A stretch of 64,000 nucleotides of DNA, taken from assembly GCF_003719335.1 (NCBI RefSeq), contig NZ_RIAS01000002.1:310001-374000 (forward strand). Direction: 5' to 3'. The notes beneath the pieces are model-generated. The model did not search any database. It saw only the letters and a list, made by a program, of their open reading frames with translations, and was not told the DNA's origin. This stretch comes from Paenibacillus amylolyticus. Lineage in GTDB: Bacteria; Bacillota; Bacilli; Paenibacillales; Paenibacillaceae. Shown here one piece after another: positions 53,081 through 62,981 of the stretch. Position 1 is the first letter of the stretch, and each line of letters starts with the position of its first letter. Made by a program: the position numbers and the translations under genes.

Positions 53081-56000
53081 ATGGAGCGAAGGTTGGTTTT
53101 GAGGGTTACAGCAATCTGCATGATTGTGAGTTTGGTTCTGACGATGTGGGGGAGAGTGCCCGTGGTGCTCGCTGCTCCAGCTGCGCCAATGGTTGCCTCC
53201 AAGCAGGAAAGCATTGAGGTTACCGGCTTTGAAGCCGGTGCTGTACTGAAGCTCTACCGGGTCAATGGCGGAGGACTGGTAGCTACGTCTCCACCCGTTA
53301 CAGGCACATATTTGTTTGAGCAAGTCGTCCCTGATCATGAGCAGTACTATGTAACTCAAACAGTGGGCGGTGCAGTAAGTGATGGTTCAGTTTTTGTTAA
53401 TGCCAGTCTCCGTATCCCTCAAGCGGAAGGGGATGTGGAGCAAGTCAAGGTTACCAATGTTTATCCTGGAGCGGAAGTGAAACTGTATGAATCCAACGGG
53501 ACACCTGTTGGCATCACCGCTGAATTACAATCCCCTAACACGGTGCTGTTCAAAAACGTGACAGCAGGAACAGGTTACTATGTTAATCAGAAATTTAATG
53601 AAGTCGTTAGTACAGGCTCCAACCAAGTCACTGTAACTCCAGAAAGGCCTACAGCCCAAGCCGGACTGGGACCGGAACTGGAACCCGAACAGATTGTTGT
53701 CAGCGACTTTCATGCGGGTGCCATTCTAAAGCTGTATCAGGTGAGTAATGGTGAATTGAAAGCGACTTCACCTTCCGTGACGGATGTTACGTACTATACG
53801 TTTAATTCTGTAGTGCCTCAAAAGGAAGGCTATTATGTAACCCAAACATTAAACAATGTCCAAAGTACGAATTCTGATTTTACGAATTCCATTTTGCGAA
53901 AACCGCAAGCCAGTGTGGATGCTAATTCAATCAAAGTCAGCAACATTTATCCAGGGGCAGCCGTTACGTTGCACAATCAGGATGGAACTTTGGTTTCCGG
54001 CTCACCTGATGTGCAACAGGATGGAACGGTCATTTTTCCTAATCTGAACAGTCGTTCCTACTACTTTGCGAAGCAAACCATCAATGAAGTTGTCAGGGAT
54101 TCTGATACCGTTTACGTATCACCAAACATTCCGGGGCAACCTGTAGCTGAAGGCAAGGAGGAAAGCATTGAGGTCAGCGGTTTTACATCCGGAGCGATCC
54201 TGAAACTGTACCGCGCATCGAATGGCTCCCATGTAGCCACGTCGCCTCCTGTAACACAGAGCCCATACCTGTTTCAATTCGTTGAGCCTCAATCCGGGGG
54301 AGGATACTACATTACTCAGACGGTTAACGGAGAGGCAAGTACGAATTCTGAATTCGTAAATTCCACTTTGCGAAAACCTCAAGCCAGCGCTGATTCCAGT
54401 TCGGTCACGGTCAGCAATGTATATCCAGGTGCAACCGTTTCTTTATACAGAGGGAATGGGGAACTGGTCTCATCAGACATGCCGAACATGCAACAGCCAG
54501 ATAAAGTCATCTTTACAGGGTTGGAGAAACGAACCGAATATTATGCTGTACAGCAGATCAACGGTGTAGTAAGTGAATCCACCAGCAACGTCGAACTTTC
54601 CATTTCGAAGCCTGGCAGTCCGACAGTAGTAACAGGAACAGAATATATTGACGTAAGCGGATTCACCACTGGAGCTGTATTGAAGCTCTATCTGGTAGAG
54701 GGCAACGGCATATTGAAAGCTACCTCCGAACCAGTTACAGGAAGCACATATCGTTTTGAAAATGTAATACCTGATAATAGAGAGTACTATGTAACACAAA
54801 CCATAGACGGTGAAGAAAGTGATAATTCCGTTTTTGTCGGCGTTCATTTGCGGAACCCTGTGGGGAGTGTGGGTATCGGGTATCTGGATGTTGATCGAGT
54901 CTATCCAGGAGCAACCGTCAGCTTATATCTAACGGACGGCACCCTGGTTTCCAGTGCGCCTGAACTGCAATCCGACGGCAAAATGCGATTTGACAATCTG
55001 CCAGCAGGCGGCGAGTATTACGTAGTGCAGCGTATAAACGGTGTGGTTAGTGAAGCGACACCTTGGTTGAACATTCCTACCGTTCCTCATGCGCCAAGGA
55101 ATGTAAGAGCAATTGCAGGCAATGGTCAGGCGACGATCACCTTTGATGTTCCACGTGAGGATGGAGGCAGCCCGATCACTGAATATGAAGTGACAGCTTC
55201 CCCAGGCAATATCCAGGTAAAAGGAACTTCAAGCCCAATGACCATAACGGGTCTGACCAATGGCGTAAGTTATACGTTTGCGGTTAAAGCGATTAATGTA
55301 GTAGGTAGCAGTCTCGCATCTACTCCTTCAAATACCGTTATTCCTGCGTTGCCTTCAAGCGGAGGTGGTTCAGACAACAGCTCTGGTTCAGGTGGGGTAA
55401 CGACCGGAGGTACAACATCGACAACACAGCCAGGCATGAATCAAGGCATTAACGTTTTGGTTAATGGTGTATCCGAACAGATTGGCTTCTTAACTCAAAC
55501 GACCAAAAATGGTCAAATTGTAAGCAAGGTTGGCATTGATCCGGAAAAATTAAAACAGAAGTTGGCTACCGAGGGCTCAGGTGCTGTGGTTACCATTCTG
55601 GTGCCTTCTGGGGCAGACGTTTTGGTTGGTGAACTGGACAGCTCCATGATTCAAGAGATGCAAGCATCCCGCGCGGTTCTGAAGTTACAGACGGATTTTG
55701 CAACGTACAGCCTTCCTGTCAGCCAGATTTCACTTGATTCACTTGCGAAAGGTTTTGGCGGGGGAACTGCCTTGCAGAACATAAAGGTACAAGTGGAGAT
55801 GGGCAAACCTACTCAGGCAGCAAATGATGCTGTAAATCGCGCTGTTCAACAAAATCAATTTACACTTGAGGGTGCACCCGTTGAATTTGCAGTGAGGGGT
55901 GTGTACGAAAATCAATCCGTAGATATCCATCAATTTAACACGTATGTCGAGCGAACAATCACGCTTGAAAATGGTAAAACCAATTCCGGTATTACTACAG

Positions 56001-56692
56001 GTGTCGTTGTTAACCCGGACGGAACCGTACGGCATGTACCTACTCGTATTTCGCTCAGAGATGGACGCTATGTAGCGGTAATCAACAGTCTGAGCAACAG
56101 CACGTATGCCCTGATTCTGAATCCCGTTCAATTTAAGGACGTGGTTGGGCATTGGGCACAGAACACCGTAAATGATATGGGCTCCAGAATGATCATTGAG
56201 GGAACAGGAAATGGAAATTATAGTCCGGATCAGCAGATGACCCGCGCCGAGTTTGCCACAATCATTACACGAGCGCTGGGAATTGCGCCGAGAGCCGTGA
56301 ACAATATGTTCTCTGATGTACCACAGACAGCGTGGTATTCAGCATCGGTTGGCAGCGCCCATGAGTATAATCTGGTTAACGGTTATGCAGATGGAAGCTT
56401 CAAACCTGACCGTAATATGACCCGGGAAGAAGCTATGGTTTTATTAGCCAGAGCATTGGAACTGGCAACATCATCCGCCACCATATCAGAGACTCAGGCT
56501 CAGCAGATTCTTGCGGATCATGGGCTTGAAAAAGATATATCCACCTGGGCTGTCAAGAGTGCTGCGCAGATGATTGAAGCAGGTGTTATCACTGGTCGAG
56601 GCAACTCTGATTTGGCGCCTGATGCATTCGTTACCCGCGCCGAGGTGGCTCAGATGGTAGCACGTTTGCTTGCCAAGGCTAATTTGATCTGA
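53081..56692 (+). CDS. Large SLH-anchored surface protein with eight beta repeats
   Basis: A cell-surface protein of about 1203 residues. It has a signal peptide about 1-33. Eight ~75-residue repeats alternate in two types (about 42-670). Type A has SGFTTGAVLKLY...YYVTQT and type B has VSNVYPGATVSLY...INGVVSE, giving four A-B pairs. A fibronectin-III domain follows (about 680-765), then a Gly/Ser/Thr linker and a ~230-residue beta-rich region. Three C-terminal SLH domains end it (about 1017-1203: FKDVVGHWAQNTVNDMG; FSDVPQTAWYSASVGSAHEY; ISTWAVKSAAQMIEAG). SLH domains bind pyruvylated wall polymer, so the repeats project outward like a stalk. ATG 53081 with AGGGAG is preferred to GTG 53060. 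Possible role: adhesin or polysaccharide binding; unproven. Confidence 0.9.
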   Translation: MERRLVLRVTAICMIVSLVLTMWGRVPVVLAAPAAPMVASKQESIEVTGFEAGAVLKLYRVNGGGLVATSPPVTGTYLFEQVVPDHEQYYVTQTVGGAVSDGSVFVNASLRIPQAEGDVEQVKVTNVYPGAEVKLYESNGTPVGITAELQSPNTVLFKNVTAGTGYYVNQKFNEVVSTGSNQVTVTPERPTAQAGLGPELEPEQIVVSDFHAGAILKLYQVSNGELKATSPSVTDVTYYTFNSVVPQKEGYYVTQTLNNVQSTNSDFTNSILRKPQASVDANSIKVSNIYPGAAVTLHNQDGTLVSGSPDVQQDGTVIFPNLNSRSYYFAKQTINEVVRDSDTVYVSPNIPGQPVAEGKEESIEVSGFTSGAILKLYRASNGSHVATSPPVTQSPYLFQFVEPQSGGGYYITQTVNGEASTNSEFVNSTLRKPQASADSSSVTVSNVYPGATVSLYRGNGELVSSDMPNMQQPDKVIFTGLEKRTEYYAVQQINGVVSESTSNVELSISKPGSPTVVTGTEYIDVSGFTTGAVLKLYLVEGNGILKATSEPVTGSTYRFENVIPDNREYYVTQTIDGEESDNSVFVGVHLRNPVGSVGIGYLDVDRVYPGATVSLYLTDGTLVSSAPELQSDGKMRFDNLPAGGEYYVVQRINGVVSEATPWLNIPTVPHAPRNVRAIAGNGQATITFDVPREDGGSPITEYEVTASPGNIQVKGTSSPMTITGLTNGVSYTFAVKAINVVGSSLASTPSNTVIPALPSSGGGSDNSSGSGGVTTGGTTSTTQPGMNQGINVLVNGVSEQIGFLTQTTKNGQIVSKVGIDPEKLKQKLATEGSGAVVTILVPSGADVLVGELDSSMIQEMQASRAVLKLQTDFATYSLPVSQISLDSLAKGFGGGTALQNIKVQVEMGKPTQAANDAVNRAVQQNQFTLEGAPVEFAVRGVYENQSVDIHQFNTYVERTITLENGKTNSGITTGVVVNPDGTVRHVPTRISLRDGRYVAVINSLSNSTYALILNPVQFKDVVGHWAQNTVNDMGSRMIIEGTGNGNYSPDQQMTRAEFATIITRALGIAPRAVNNMFSDVPQTAWYSASVGSAHEYNLVNGYADGSFKPDRNMTREEAMVLLARALELATSSATISETQAQQILADHGLEKDISTWAVKSAAQMIEAGVITGRGNSDLAPDAFVTRAEVAQMVARLLAKANLI

Positions 56693-56740
56693 GTAGCATG
56701 CAAACTAAACTAAACTAAACTTAATTAACACTAAGTATCC

Positions 56741-56784
56741 GTAAAAGACCGCATCCCTCTAAAGAAAAGGGATGCGGTCTTTTA
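56741..56784. terminator. Bidirectional terminator
   Basis: GTAAAAGACCGCATCCCT pairs perfectly with AGGGATGCGGTCTTTTAC. It lies between the SLH protein and the convergent MBL gene. Four tandem AAACT units (56702-56721) precede it. Confidence 0.88.
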
Positions 56785-56828
56785 CTTAAACATCCTTAAA
56801 GAAATGCCCCTTCGCTTACGCCGGTGAT

Positions 56829-57581
56829 TCAAAACTCGAAGCTTTCGCCATCCATTGGAATGAGTACTTTATCCTCCGGCTGTTCTTTTGCCAGATACGC
56901 AGCTAGATCAGCGCGTGTCGTCATGCAGTGGTTGATTGCATCCATGTGTACAGCGATGAGGTGAGCGGAAGGTGCAGCGTGTTTTACGGCGGCAACGTCG
57001 GGTCCGTCCATAGTGATGGGATCGCCCTGCAAGAAGCGTGCACCCCCGGCATTGACGACAATGACCTCTGGTTTATATTGCTTGATTGCTGCCGCAGGTT
57101 CATCACACCAGATCGTATCTCCGGCAATGTAGGTGACCGGTTCTCCATCCGCTTCAAGCACAAAACCGGATACCTTACCCATACGTTTGCCAATCTCTCC
57201 TGTACCGTGCTGACCAGAAGTACGCGAGAATTGCACCGAATGATGCTCATGCTTCACATCGACAGGCGTTACATCCGTAAATCCCGCTTTTATGAAAATA
57301 GGCTCGTCCCCCGGCTGACAAAGCAAGGGGATACCCTTTTGCAATTGGCTCGCGGCAGCTTCATCCCAATGGTCGGGATGGGTATGCGTTACAATCAGCA
57401 GATCTGGCTTGAGGTAATCCGTTTCGGTTTCGGGGAGATCGACTCTAGGGTTACGCAGTTCATTCGGTGTATTTGGAAAGGCGGGCATGCTCTCGGCATC
57501 CATCAGCATCGGATCAACCAGAATATTTAAACCACCGTATTCCAGCCACAGTGTGGCGTTACGTATCAATTGAATTTTCAT
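56829..57581 (-). CDS. Metallo-beta-lactamase-fold hydrolase (UlaG-like)
   Basis: A 250-residue MBL-fold enzyme. Metal ligands are provided by THTHPDHWD (H-x-H-x-D-H), with Asp in YIAGDTIWCD and His in LIAVHMDAINH. The N-terminus IQLIRNATLWLEYGGLNILV then DPML is typical of the UlaG/YtnP-like group that acts on small cyclic esters, lactones or phosphorylated sugars. ATG 57581 has AAAGGAG upstream. It is divergent from an Lrp-type regulator across 131 bp, and that regulator may control it. The substrate cannot be inferred. Confidence 0.88.
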   Translation of the reverse strand: MKIQLIRNATLWLEYGGLNILVDPMLMDAESMPAFPNTPNELRNPRVDLPETETDYLKPDLLIVTHTHPDHWDEAAASQLQKGIPLLCQPGDEPIFIKAGFTDVTPVDVKHEHHSVQFSRTSGQHGTGEIGKRMGKVSGFVLEADGEPVTYIAGDTIWCDEPAAAIKQYKPEVIVVNAGGARFLQGDPITMDGPDVAAVKHAAPSAHLIAVHMDAINHCMTTRADLAAYLAKEQPEDKVLIPMDGESFEF

Positions 57582-57712
57582 TTTGTTTGCACTCCTTTGG
57601 GTTCTCTCTTAGTATTATCCTATATGTTATACAACCCGATTCAGGTCGTACATAACCTGCTGAATGCATATAGTCCCGACTATTTTCAAGGTGAAAGGAA
57701 TGCTCAATACCC

Positions 57713-58147
57713 ATGAACGAAACGATAGACGCCACAGATGTACGCATTTTACAGATTCTGATTCGGGATGCCAAGCGTTCGAACAAGGAGATTGGAGAGG
57801 AAGTGCATCTGACCGGACAAGCGGTTGGCGCGAGAGTACGCAAGCTGCAGGATCTAGGAGTTATTGAAGGGTATACGGTAAAATGGAACCCGGACCGCCT
57901 AGGCCTTGGCTTGAAGGCATTTGTCACGGTATTTCTGAACTCTGGCGATAAACATGCTGCCTTTCGTACGTTTATTGCAGAGCGCGAGGACGTTGTCGAA
58001 GTCCACCGGGTCAGTGGAGAGGGCTGTTATCTGATGCAGGTGCAAACAGGAACAACAGAGCAGCTCGGTGAACTGCTGGAGGCTCTGCTGCCGCTGGGTA
58101 ATTATAGGTTGAGTTTATCCATTGGGGTGGAGAAATCACAATACTAA
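57713..58147 (+). CDS. Lrp/AsnC-family transcriptional regulator
   Basis: A 144-residue regulator of normal Lrp length. An N-terminal winged helix (DATDVRILQILIRDAKRSNK, then EIGEEVHLTGQAVGARVRKL) is followed by a C-terminal RAM domain (VTVFLNSGDKHAAFRTFIAE, VHRVSGEGCYLMQVQTGTTE) that forms the octameric ligand site. Lrp proteins sense amino acids. ATG 57713 has AAGGA rather far upstream. It is divergent from the MBL hydrolase, its likely target. Confidence 0.92.
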   Translation: MNETIDATDVRILQILIRDAKRSNKEIGEEVHLTGQAVGARVRKLQDLGVIEGYTVKWNPDRLGLGLKAFVTVFLNSGDKHAAFRTFIAEREDVVEVHRVSGEGCYLMQVQTGTTEQLGELLEALLPLGNYRLSLSIGVEKSQY

Positions 58148-58275
58148 AGGTGTAGAGTGTATTCATAAGAATTAAAGTGGAGGGACACTGCTTTTTCGGC
58201 GAGTTGGATACGGGCTTGAAAGGTAGAATACAACTCACCTAGAATTCAACTTTCATCTATACCCATCATACAAAA

Positions 58276-58307
58276 ACAAGACCTGGACTGATCAGTCCAG
58301 GTCTTGT
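58276..58307 (-). terminator. Palindromic terminator overlapping a gene end
   Basis: ACAAGACCTGGACTGA followed by its exact inverse, 32 bp. The stop codon TGA of the minus-strand membrane gene lies in the middle of this stem, and a T-rich run follows. Confidence 0.8.
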
Positions 58308-58795
58308 CTTTGATGTTCCCGTAACGTCTTTTGGAGAGTAGACAAGGAGGATTGCAACTCTTTTTTTCCGAATAGATGATCCGTATGAATATGAACGCGT
58401 GTTGCGTCTTTCAAATACAAGGCGTACATGGGTGAGGGAGAAAGTTGCCATTTGCTTCTGGCAGGAGTGGCAACTTCGATTTTGCGAATCTGGTTCCACG
58501 GAATGGAGCGATGACCTGCATGAAGAGATGCTTTATCCCAGGATACAATTACGGTTGATTTCGAAATGGACCGGGAAAGAAACATAAAGAAAAATGGCCC
58601 GACCATCCACATGCCAAGTACAGCAGCCATCGGATAATAGATTTTTTCCACACTCTCGGTCTTTCCGGCTATGATGACCCATAATAACAGGAGACATAAG
58701 ACAAGGAACAGTAGGCAGAGGCATCCTTTCCAGATGGCTGTGACGCGATGATAGCGAATCTCCCCCTGCTGATGTTCGGATGTTATGGACAACAT
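58292..58795 (-). CDS. Membrane protein with PH-like cytoplasmic domain, unknown function
   Basis: A 167-residue protein: short cytoplasmic N-terminus, two membrane helices (about 20-45 and 55-80, WKGCLCLLFLVLCLLLLWVI and then MAAVLGMWMVGPFFFMFLSR). A beta-rich cytoplasmic half follows (VIVSWDKASLHAGHRSIPWN, MYALYLKDATRVHIHTDHLF) of the bacterial PH/YdbT-like or DUF5381 kind. ATG 58795 has AAAGGAG upstream; the longest frame adds 42 unsupported residues. The gene's stop codon lies inside its own terminator hairpin. Function unknown. Confidence 0.7.
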   Translation of the reverse strand: MLSITSEHQQGEIRYHRVTAIWKGCLCLLFLVLCLLLLWVIIAGKTESVEKIYYPMAAVLGMWMVGPFFFMFLSRSISKSTVIVSWDKASLHAGHRSIPWNQIRKIEVATPARSKWQLSPSPMYALYLKDATRVHIHTDHLFGKKELQSSLSTLQKTLREHQRQDLD

Positions 58796-59013
58796 AATTT
58801 TTTTCTCCTTTCTATCCATCTTCATATGTAAAAGTGCCGCCTGCATCAGCAGACGGCCTGTTTGACGTGTCAGCCTATATTTAAGTTTACGAGATCGGAT
58901 GGGATTTAGGTGCAAATACATGTGAACAATGATTTAATCTTAGCAATCTTAGCAGTTCCAGTTCTAATTGTCCTGTCCGATGAATGTTGTGATTCAAACT
59001 AACGTGAAAAATA

Positions 59014-60828
59014 TTATCCCAGCTTGCTGGGCTGCTGTCCGGCTTCCCGTGCGTGCTGGTACAAATCCGCATAAACTCCTTGGCTCGCAACCAGCTCCTG
59101 ATGCGATCCTTCCTCGACAATAGCGCCTTGTTCCATGACCAGAATTCGGTCAGCATGCATGACTGTAGACAGGCGATGTGCAATCACAATGGTTGTTCTG
59201 CCTTGGGATACGGATTCGAGCGCATGTTGTACAAGTTGTTCAGTGTGCGAGTCCAGATTGGCAGTGGCTTCATCCAGAATAAGAATCCGTGGCTGAAATA
59301 CAACGATTCGTGCAAACGAGATCAGCTGTCGTTCCCCGGCGGATAACCCGCTCCCGCGCTCGGACAGACGGGTGTCATAGCCTTGCGGCAAACGACTTAT
59401 CATCACATCTGCCCCAACAAATCGGCATGCTTCCATTGCTTGCTCACGCGTAATATCTTCCCTGAACATTCTTACGTTATCAATAATGGTACCCGAGAAC
59501 AGGAAAGGCTCCTGTTGAATCAGACCCACAATCCGGTGAAGTGAAGCTTGCGGAATGTGGCAAATGTCGGTGCCATCGATTTGGATGCAGCCCTGATTAA
59601 CGTCATAGAACCGATTGAGCAGAGAGATCAGTGTGCTTTTGCCCGCTCCGGTTGTACCCACAATACCGACCATCTCCCCGGGATACAAGTGTAGATTCAT
59701 ATGTTGAATAATAGGACGATCCGCCTTGTAACCGAAGGATACATCATTAAAATCAATCTGCCCCATCACATGCTGTGATTCCAGCGGAAAAGCTTGATCC
59801 GGGGACGGATCATGTACTTCAGGCTTTGTGTTCAAAATGTTCCAGATCCGATCCATCGAAACGGTGGTGGACTGAAAGGTGTTCCACTGCATCGTAATCT
59901 GATTGATCGGTTGAAAAAACTGACGAATGTAGCTGATAAATGCATACAGCACCCCGACTTGTAAAGACTCACCGAGCACGGCGCGACCGCCAAGCCACAC
60001 CATCATCACCAATGCCGCATTGCCCAGGATATCAAACGTCCGGTTAAATATGACATTCGAGCGAGCCTGTGTAATGTTCGCCTCCAGATGAAGGGCATTC
60101 TGTTCTTTGAACCGTTTCCTCTGCTCTTCCTCTTGATGGAATGCTTGAATCAGAAACATGCCAGACAAATTCTCCGCAGTAAACGCAATGAGTCGGGAGA
60201 GACGCGTGCGTGCATTCTGATAGGCACTTCGCAGTCTGCGGCGGAACAGGGCAGCCACAACGGCGATGACCGGAAGTACGATGAGGGAATAACTGGCGAG
60301 CATGGGATCAAGCTGAAACATGAAAAAGATAATGAGCACCAGCATCATGCCATCCCGGATCAGACTAAGCAGTACCTGGGTGAAGAAACTGCTGATCGTT
60401 TCTGTATCACTGGATACATTGGTTACGAGACTGCCGATATGAAAGCGGTCGAAGAAGGACATGGACATTTTCGAAATATGTCTGAACAAATCTTTGCGAA
60501 TGCGGGAGACGATGCTCTGACCGACATGTTGCAACAGATTATTTTGAATATAGGTAAAAATAAAACTGATTACAGCCAGCCCCAGAAAAACGGCGGCGAG
60601 TTTAACGAGAAACAAGGTACTGGTTTGGCCAACAGCCAGATGGTCATCGATCGCAATCTTCACCAGATAAGGCTGTAGCAAATCAGCTGAAATGCCGAGC
60701 AGGGAGCAAAAGAAAATACCGGCAAATGCCCAACGATGCGGTTTGGCATAGCCCATCATTTCTTTAAATGAAGCACGTTTACTGTGATGATCTTTGGTGG
60801 AGGTCTCCGATTTTACCGCATCAGACAT
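59014..60828 (-). CDS. ABC exporter half-transporter, catalytic subunit (BmrD/YheH-like)
   Basis: A 604-residue type-IV ABC exporter subunit: six membrane helices (about 40-330) and an ATPase domain (about 365-600). Walker A GTTGAGKS at 391-398 is followed by Walker B LILDEAT with the catalytic Glu (E520) intact. Its own signature is LSAGERQ, deviating from LSGGQ. The partner subunit shows the reverse pattern. So in the heterodimer one ATP site is fully active and the other degenerate, as in BmrCD. ATG 60828 has GAGGAGGGG upstream and overlaps the stop of the preceding subunit by 8 nt (translational coupling). Likely drug or lipid export. Confidence 0.93.
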   Translation of the reverse strand: MSDAVKSETSTKDHHSKRASFKEMMGYAKPHRWAFAGIFFCSLLGISADLLQPYLVKIAIDDHLAVGQTSTLFLVKLAAVFLGLAVISFIFTYIQNNLLQHVGQSIVSRIRKDLFRHISKMSMSFFDRFHIGSLVTNVSSDTETISSFFTQVLLSLIRDGMMLVLIIFFMFQLDPMLASYSLIVLPVIAVVAALFRRRLRSAYQNARTRLSRLIAFTAENLSGMFLIQAFHQEEEQRKRFKEQNALHLEANITQARSNVIFNRTFDILGNAALVMMVWLGGRAVLGESLQVGVLYAFISYIRQFFQPINQITMQWNTFQSTTVSMDRIWNILNTKPEVHDPSPDQAFPLESQHVMGQIDFNDVSFGYKADRPIIQHMNLHLYPGEMVGIVGTTGAGKSTLISLLNRFYDVNQGCIQIDGTDICHIPQASLHRIVGLIQQEPFLFSGTIIDNVRMFREDITREQAMEACRFVGADVMISRLPQGYDTRLSERGSGLSAGERQLISFARIVVFQPRILILDEATANLDSHTEQLVQHALESVSQGRTTIVIAHRLSTVMHADRILVMEQGAIVEEGSHQELVASQGVYADLYQHAREAGQQPSKLG

Positions 60829-62563
60829 GATGTAACCCCTCCTCCTGCAAGCGATAGGTCGCTGCATACAGCCCTTTGGTAGCCATCAACTCCGTATGCG
60901 TTCCTTGTTCAACAATCTGTCCTTCATCCAGTACAAGGATGACATCCGCATGACGAACGGCACTGATACGGTGAGAGATGATCAAGGTGGTTTTGCCTTT
61001 GCCGATCTTACGCAGACTGCGGAGAATCCCTGTTTCGGTAACAGCATCTACAGCACTCATACTGTCATCCAAAATTAGGATTTGAGCCTGCTTAATCAAT
61101 CCGCGAGCGAGACTGGTACGTTGCCGTTGTCCACCAGACAGCGTAAGTCCACGTTCACCCAGCAGCGTATCGAAACGATCAGGGAAACGCACAATATTTT
61201 CATAAATCATCGCTTGTTTGGCGCTGTCTTCTATGTCACCCATAGGTGCTTCGCGGTCGCTGAATGCAATGTTGTCCCGTATGGTGGTGCTGAATAGAAA
61301 GCCGTCCTGAGGTACATAAGCGATTTGAGACCTGAGACTGTCCAGTGATAGTTCCCGAATGTCTGTGCCATTGATGAAAATGCTGCCTTCCGGCGGTTCG
61401 TATGTACGGAGCAGCAGCTTGACCAGTGTGCTTTTGCCTGAACCTGTTTTACCGACAATTCCAACTGTACGCCCCGCATGGATCTGGAGTTGGATATTTT
61501 TTAGCGCAGGCGAGGAGCTGCCTGGATAACGGAACGTCAAATCGTTGATCTTAATTTCCTGCATGTTTTGCAGTGTCTCCGCTTCAGGGATTTCCTGTAC
61601 ATCGGGCTCTTCACTGAGAAGATCATTTACTCTTTCGAGTGAGGCTCCCGAGCGCTGCATCGTATTAATCACATTACCAATCTGCTGAAGTGGTCCCATA
61701 ATGATTCGCAGATACAAGGTCAGGGCGACAAAGCTGCCTAGCGTAATGGAGTTTTGCATCGTTAGCATGCCGCCAATCAGCAGCGAAATCACGAGAGACG
61801 TTGCACCGAGCAAAGGAAGTGTCGCCTGGAAAAGGGAGGAAAGACGAACTAACCGCAGCTGTTTATTTTTGATATCATCGACGGTTGCGCCAAAACGTGA
61901 ACGAGCGTTATCTTCAATGGCAAATGTTTTGATTACGCGGATACCGCCAAGCTGCTCCTCGGCAGATTCCGTCATTGTGGCGAGCGCCTCTTGCACATCA
62001 CGGGAGCGCTTTCGAATCCGTGGGCCGAAGAAAACAACCAGGAATGGAATGGCGAGCAGCGGTACAATGCTGATTAAGATCAGTGTCAGCGGAATGCCAC
62101 TAAGCAGCATCATCACTACACAGGACAATAATAGAAAGGCCGCATTGGTCATCATGGTAACCCCGTTGGATATGGCTTCCCGGACGGACGTGACATCGTT
62201 CATAAAATAGCTGAGCAGCTTGCCGTTGCCCTGTTTGGAAAAATAGTGCTCGCTAAGCTCGGAAAACTTGCGGAATATCCGCTCGCGTGTCATAAATTCA
62301 AATCGCCGGCCCAGCTTCATAATCATGAACTGGCCGGTACCAAACAGCAGGTTATATGCAATTGCAATCGCAAGCAGCGATAAGCTGTAACGGATCACCG
62401 TTTGCATCTGGAGTGTGTTTTGTAGGAGTTGATCCGTAAAGTTGCCTAGAATACGGGGCAGGGAGGCCTGACCGACATTGGACGCAATGATCAAAAGAAC
62501 AGCCAGGAGATAGATAGGCCAGTTGGACAACACATAACCGCGCAGCAAACCTTTTTTGGACAT
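60821..62563 (-). CDS. ABC exporter half-transporter, degenerate-site subunit (BmrC/YheI-like)
   Basis: A 580-residue ABC exporter subunit with six membrane helices and an ATPase domain. Walker A is GKTGSGKS at 371-378 and the signature LSGGQRQ is canonical. However, the residue after the Walker B Asp is Asp instead of Glu (LILDDSMSAVD, D499-D500), so its own catalytic base is missing. Combined with the LSAGERQ signature of the partner, this gives one consensus and one degenerate ATP site, as in BmrC/BmrD and TM287/288. ATG 62563 has AAAGGAG upstream. A hairpin followed by TTTTCTT lies about 30 nt before the start. It is the first gene of the two-gene operon. Confidence 0.93.
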   Translation of the reverse strand: MSKKGLLRGYVLSNWPIYLLAVLLIIASNVGQASLPRILGNFTDQLLQNTLQMQTVIRYSLSLLAIAIAYNLLFGTGQFMIMKLGRRFEFMTRERIFRKFSELSEHYFSKQGNGKLLSYFMNDVTSVREAISNGVTMMTNAAFLLLSCVVMMLLSGIPLTLILISIVPLLAIPFLVVFFGPRIRKRSRDVQEALATMTESAEEQLGGIRVIKTFAIEDNARSRFGATVDDIKNKQLRLVRLSSLFQATLPLLGATSLVISLLIGGMLTMQNSITLGSFVALTLYLRIIMGPLQQIGNVINTMQRSGASLERVNDLLSEEPDVQEIPEAETLQNMQEIKINDLTFRYPGSSSPALKNIQLQIHAGRTVGIVGKTGSGKSTLVKLLLRTYEPPEGSIFINGTDIRELSLDSLRSQIAYVPQDGFLFSTTIRDNIAFSDREAPMGDIEDSAKQAMIYENIVRFPDRFDTLLGERGLTLSGGQRQRTSLARGLIKQAQILILDDSMSAVDAVTETGILRSLRKIGKGKTTLIISHRISAVRHADVILVLDEGQIVEQGTHTELMATKGLYAATYRLQEEGLHHV

Positions 62564-62595
62564 AGGTGTGGGTTCTCCTTTGTTACGAAGTCAAG

Positions 62596-62631
62596 AAAAG
62601 GGCAGACACCTGATCGTAGCGTGTCATGCCC
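62596..62631 (-). terminator. Attenuator-like hairpin in the ABC operon leader
   Basis: On the minus strand GGGCA-GACAC pairs with GTGTC-GCCC (one bulge on each side), followed by TTTTCTTGACTT, about 30-35 nt before the first ABC gene. In B. subtilis the related bmrCD operon is controlled by drug-responsive attenuation through a leader peptide. Here only a 14-codon frame overlaps the stem, and its ribosome spacing is poor. The rest of 62632-62981 is AT-rich without a gene. Confidence 0.45.
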
Positions 62632-62981
62632 TCTTACTTTATGCGAACTTGTTTGTTATTTATCCGTCAACCGATAAATCTTTCTATTTATATTTTCGCG
62701 CTAATATGAGTTGTTGTCAATGTACTCTGCCTGGAATGAAGAGAGGGAAGTAAACCCTTGATGTTTAACGTATTCCTTCTGTCAGAACCATGTAAATGAG
62801 GTTTTTCATGGTGATATGACAGCATAAAATGCGTTGCCGTTACACCGCAAATCATATGCATGGTTATGAAGTTGTATTCACCAAATGCGAAAAGAACTGA
62901 AACATTTTACGAAGATGTCCCGTCTGTAGGGATGAAAAGATGAAAAACAGGTTTTACTAATCATAATGGAGGTGCCAGGAA

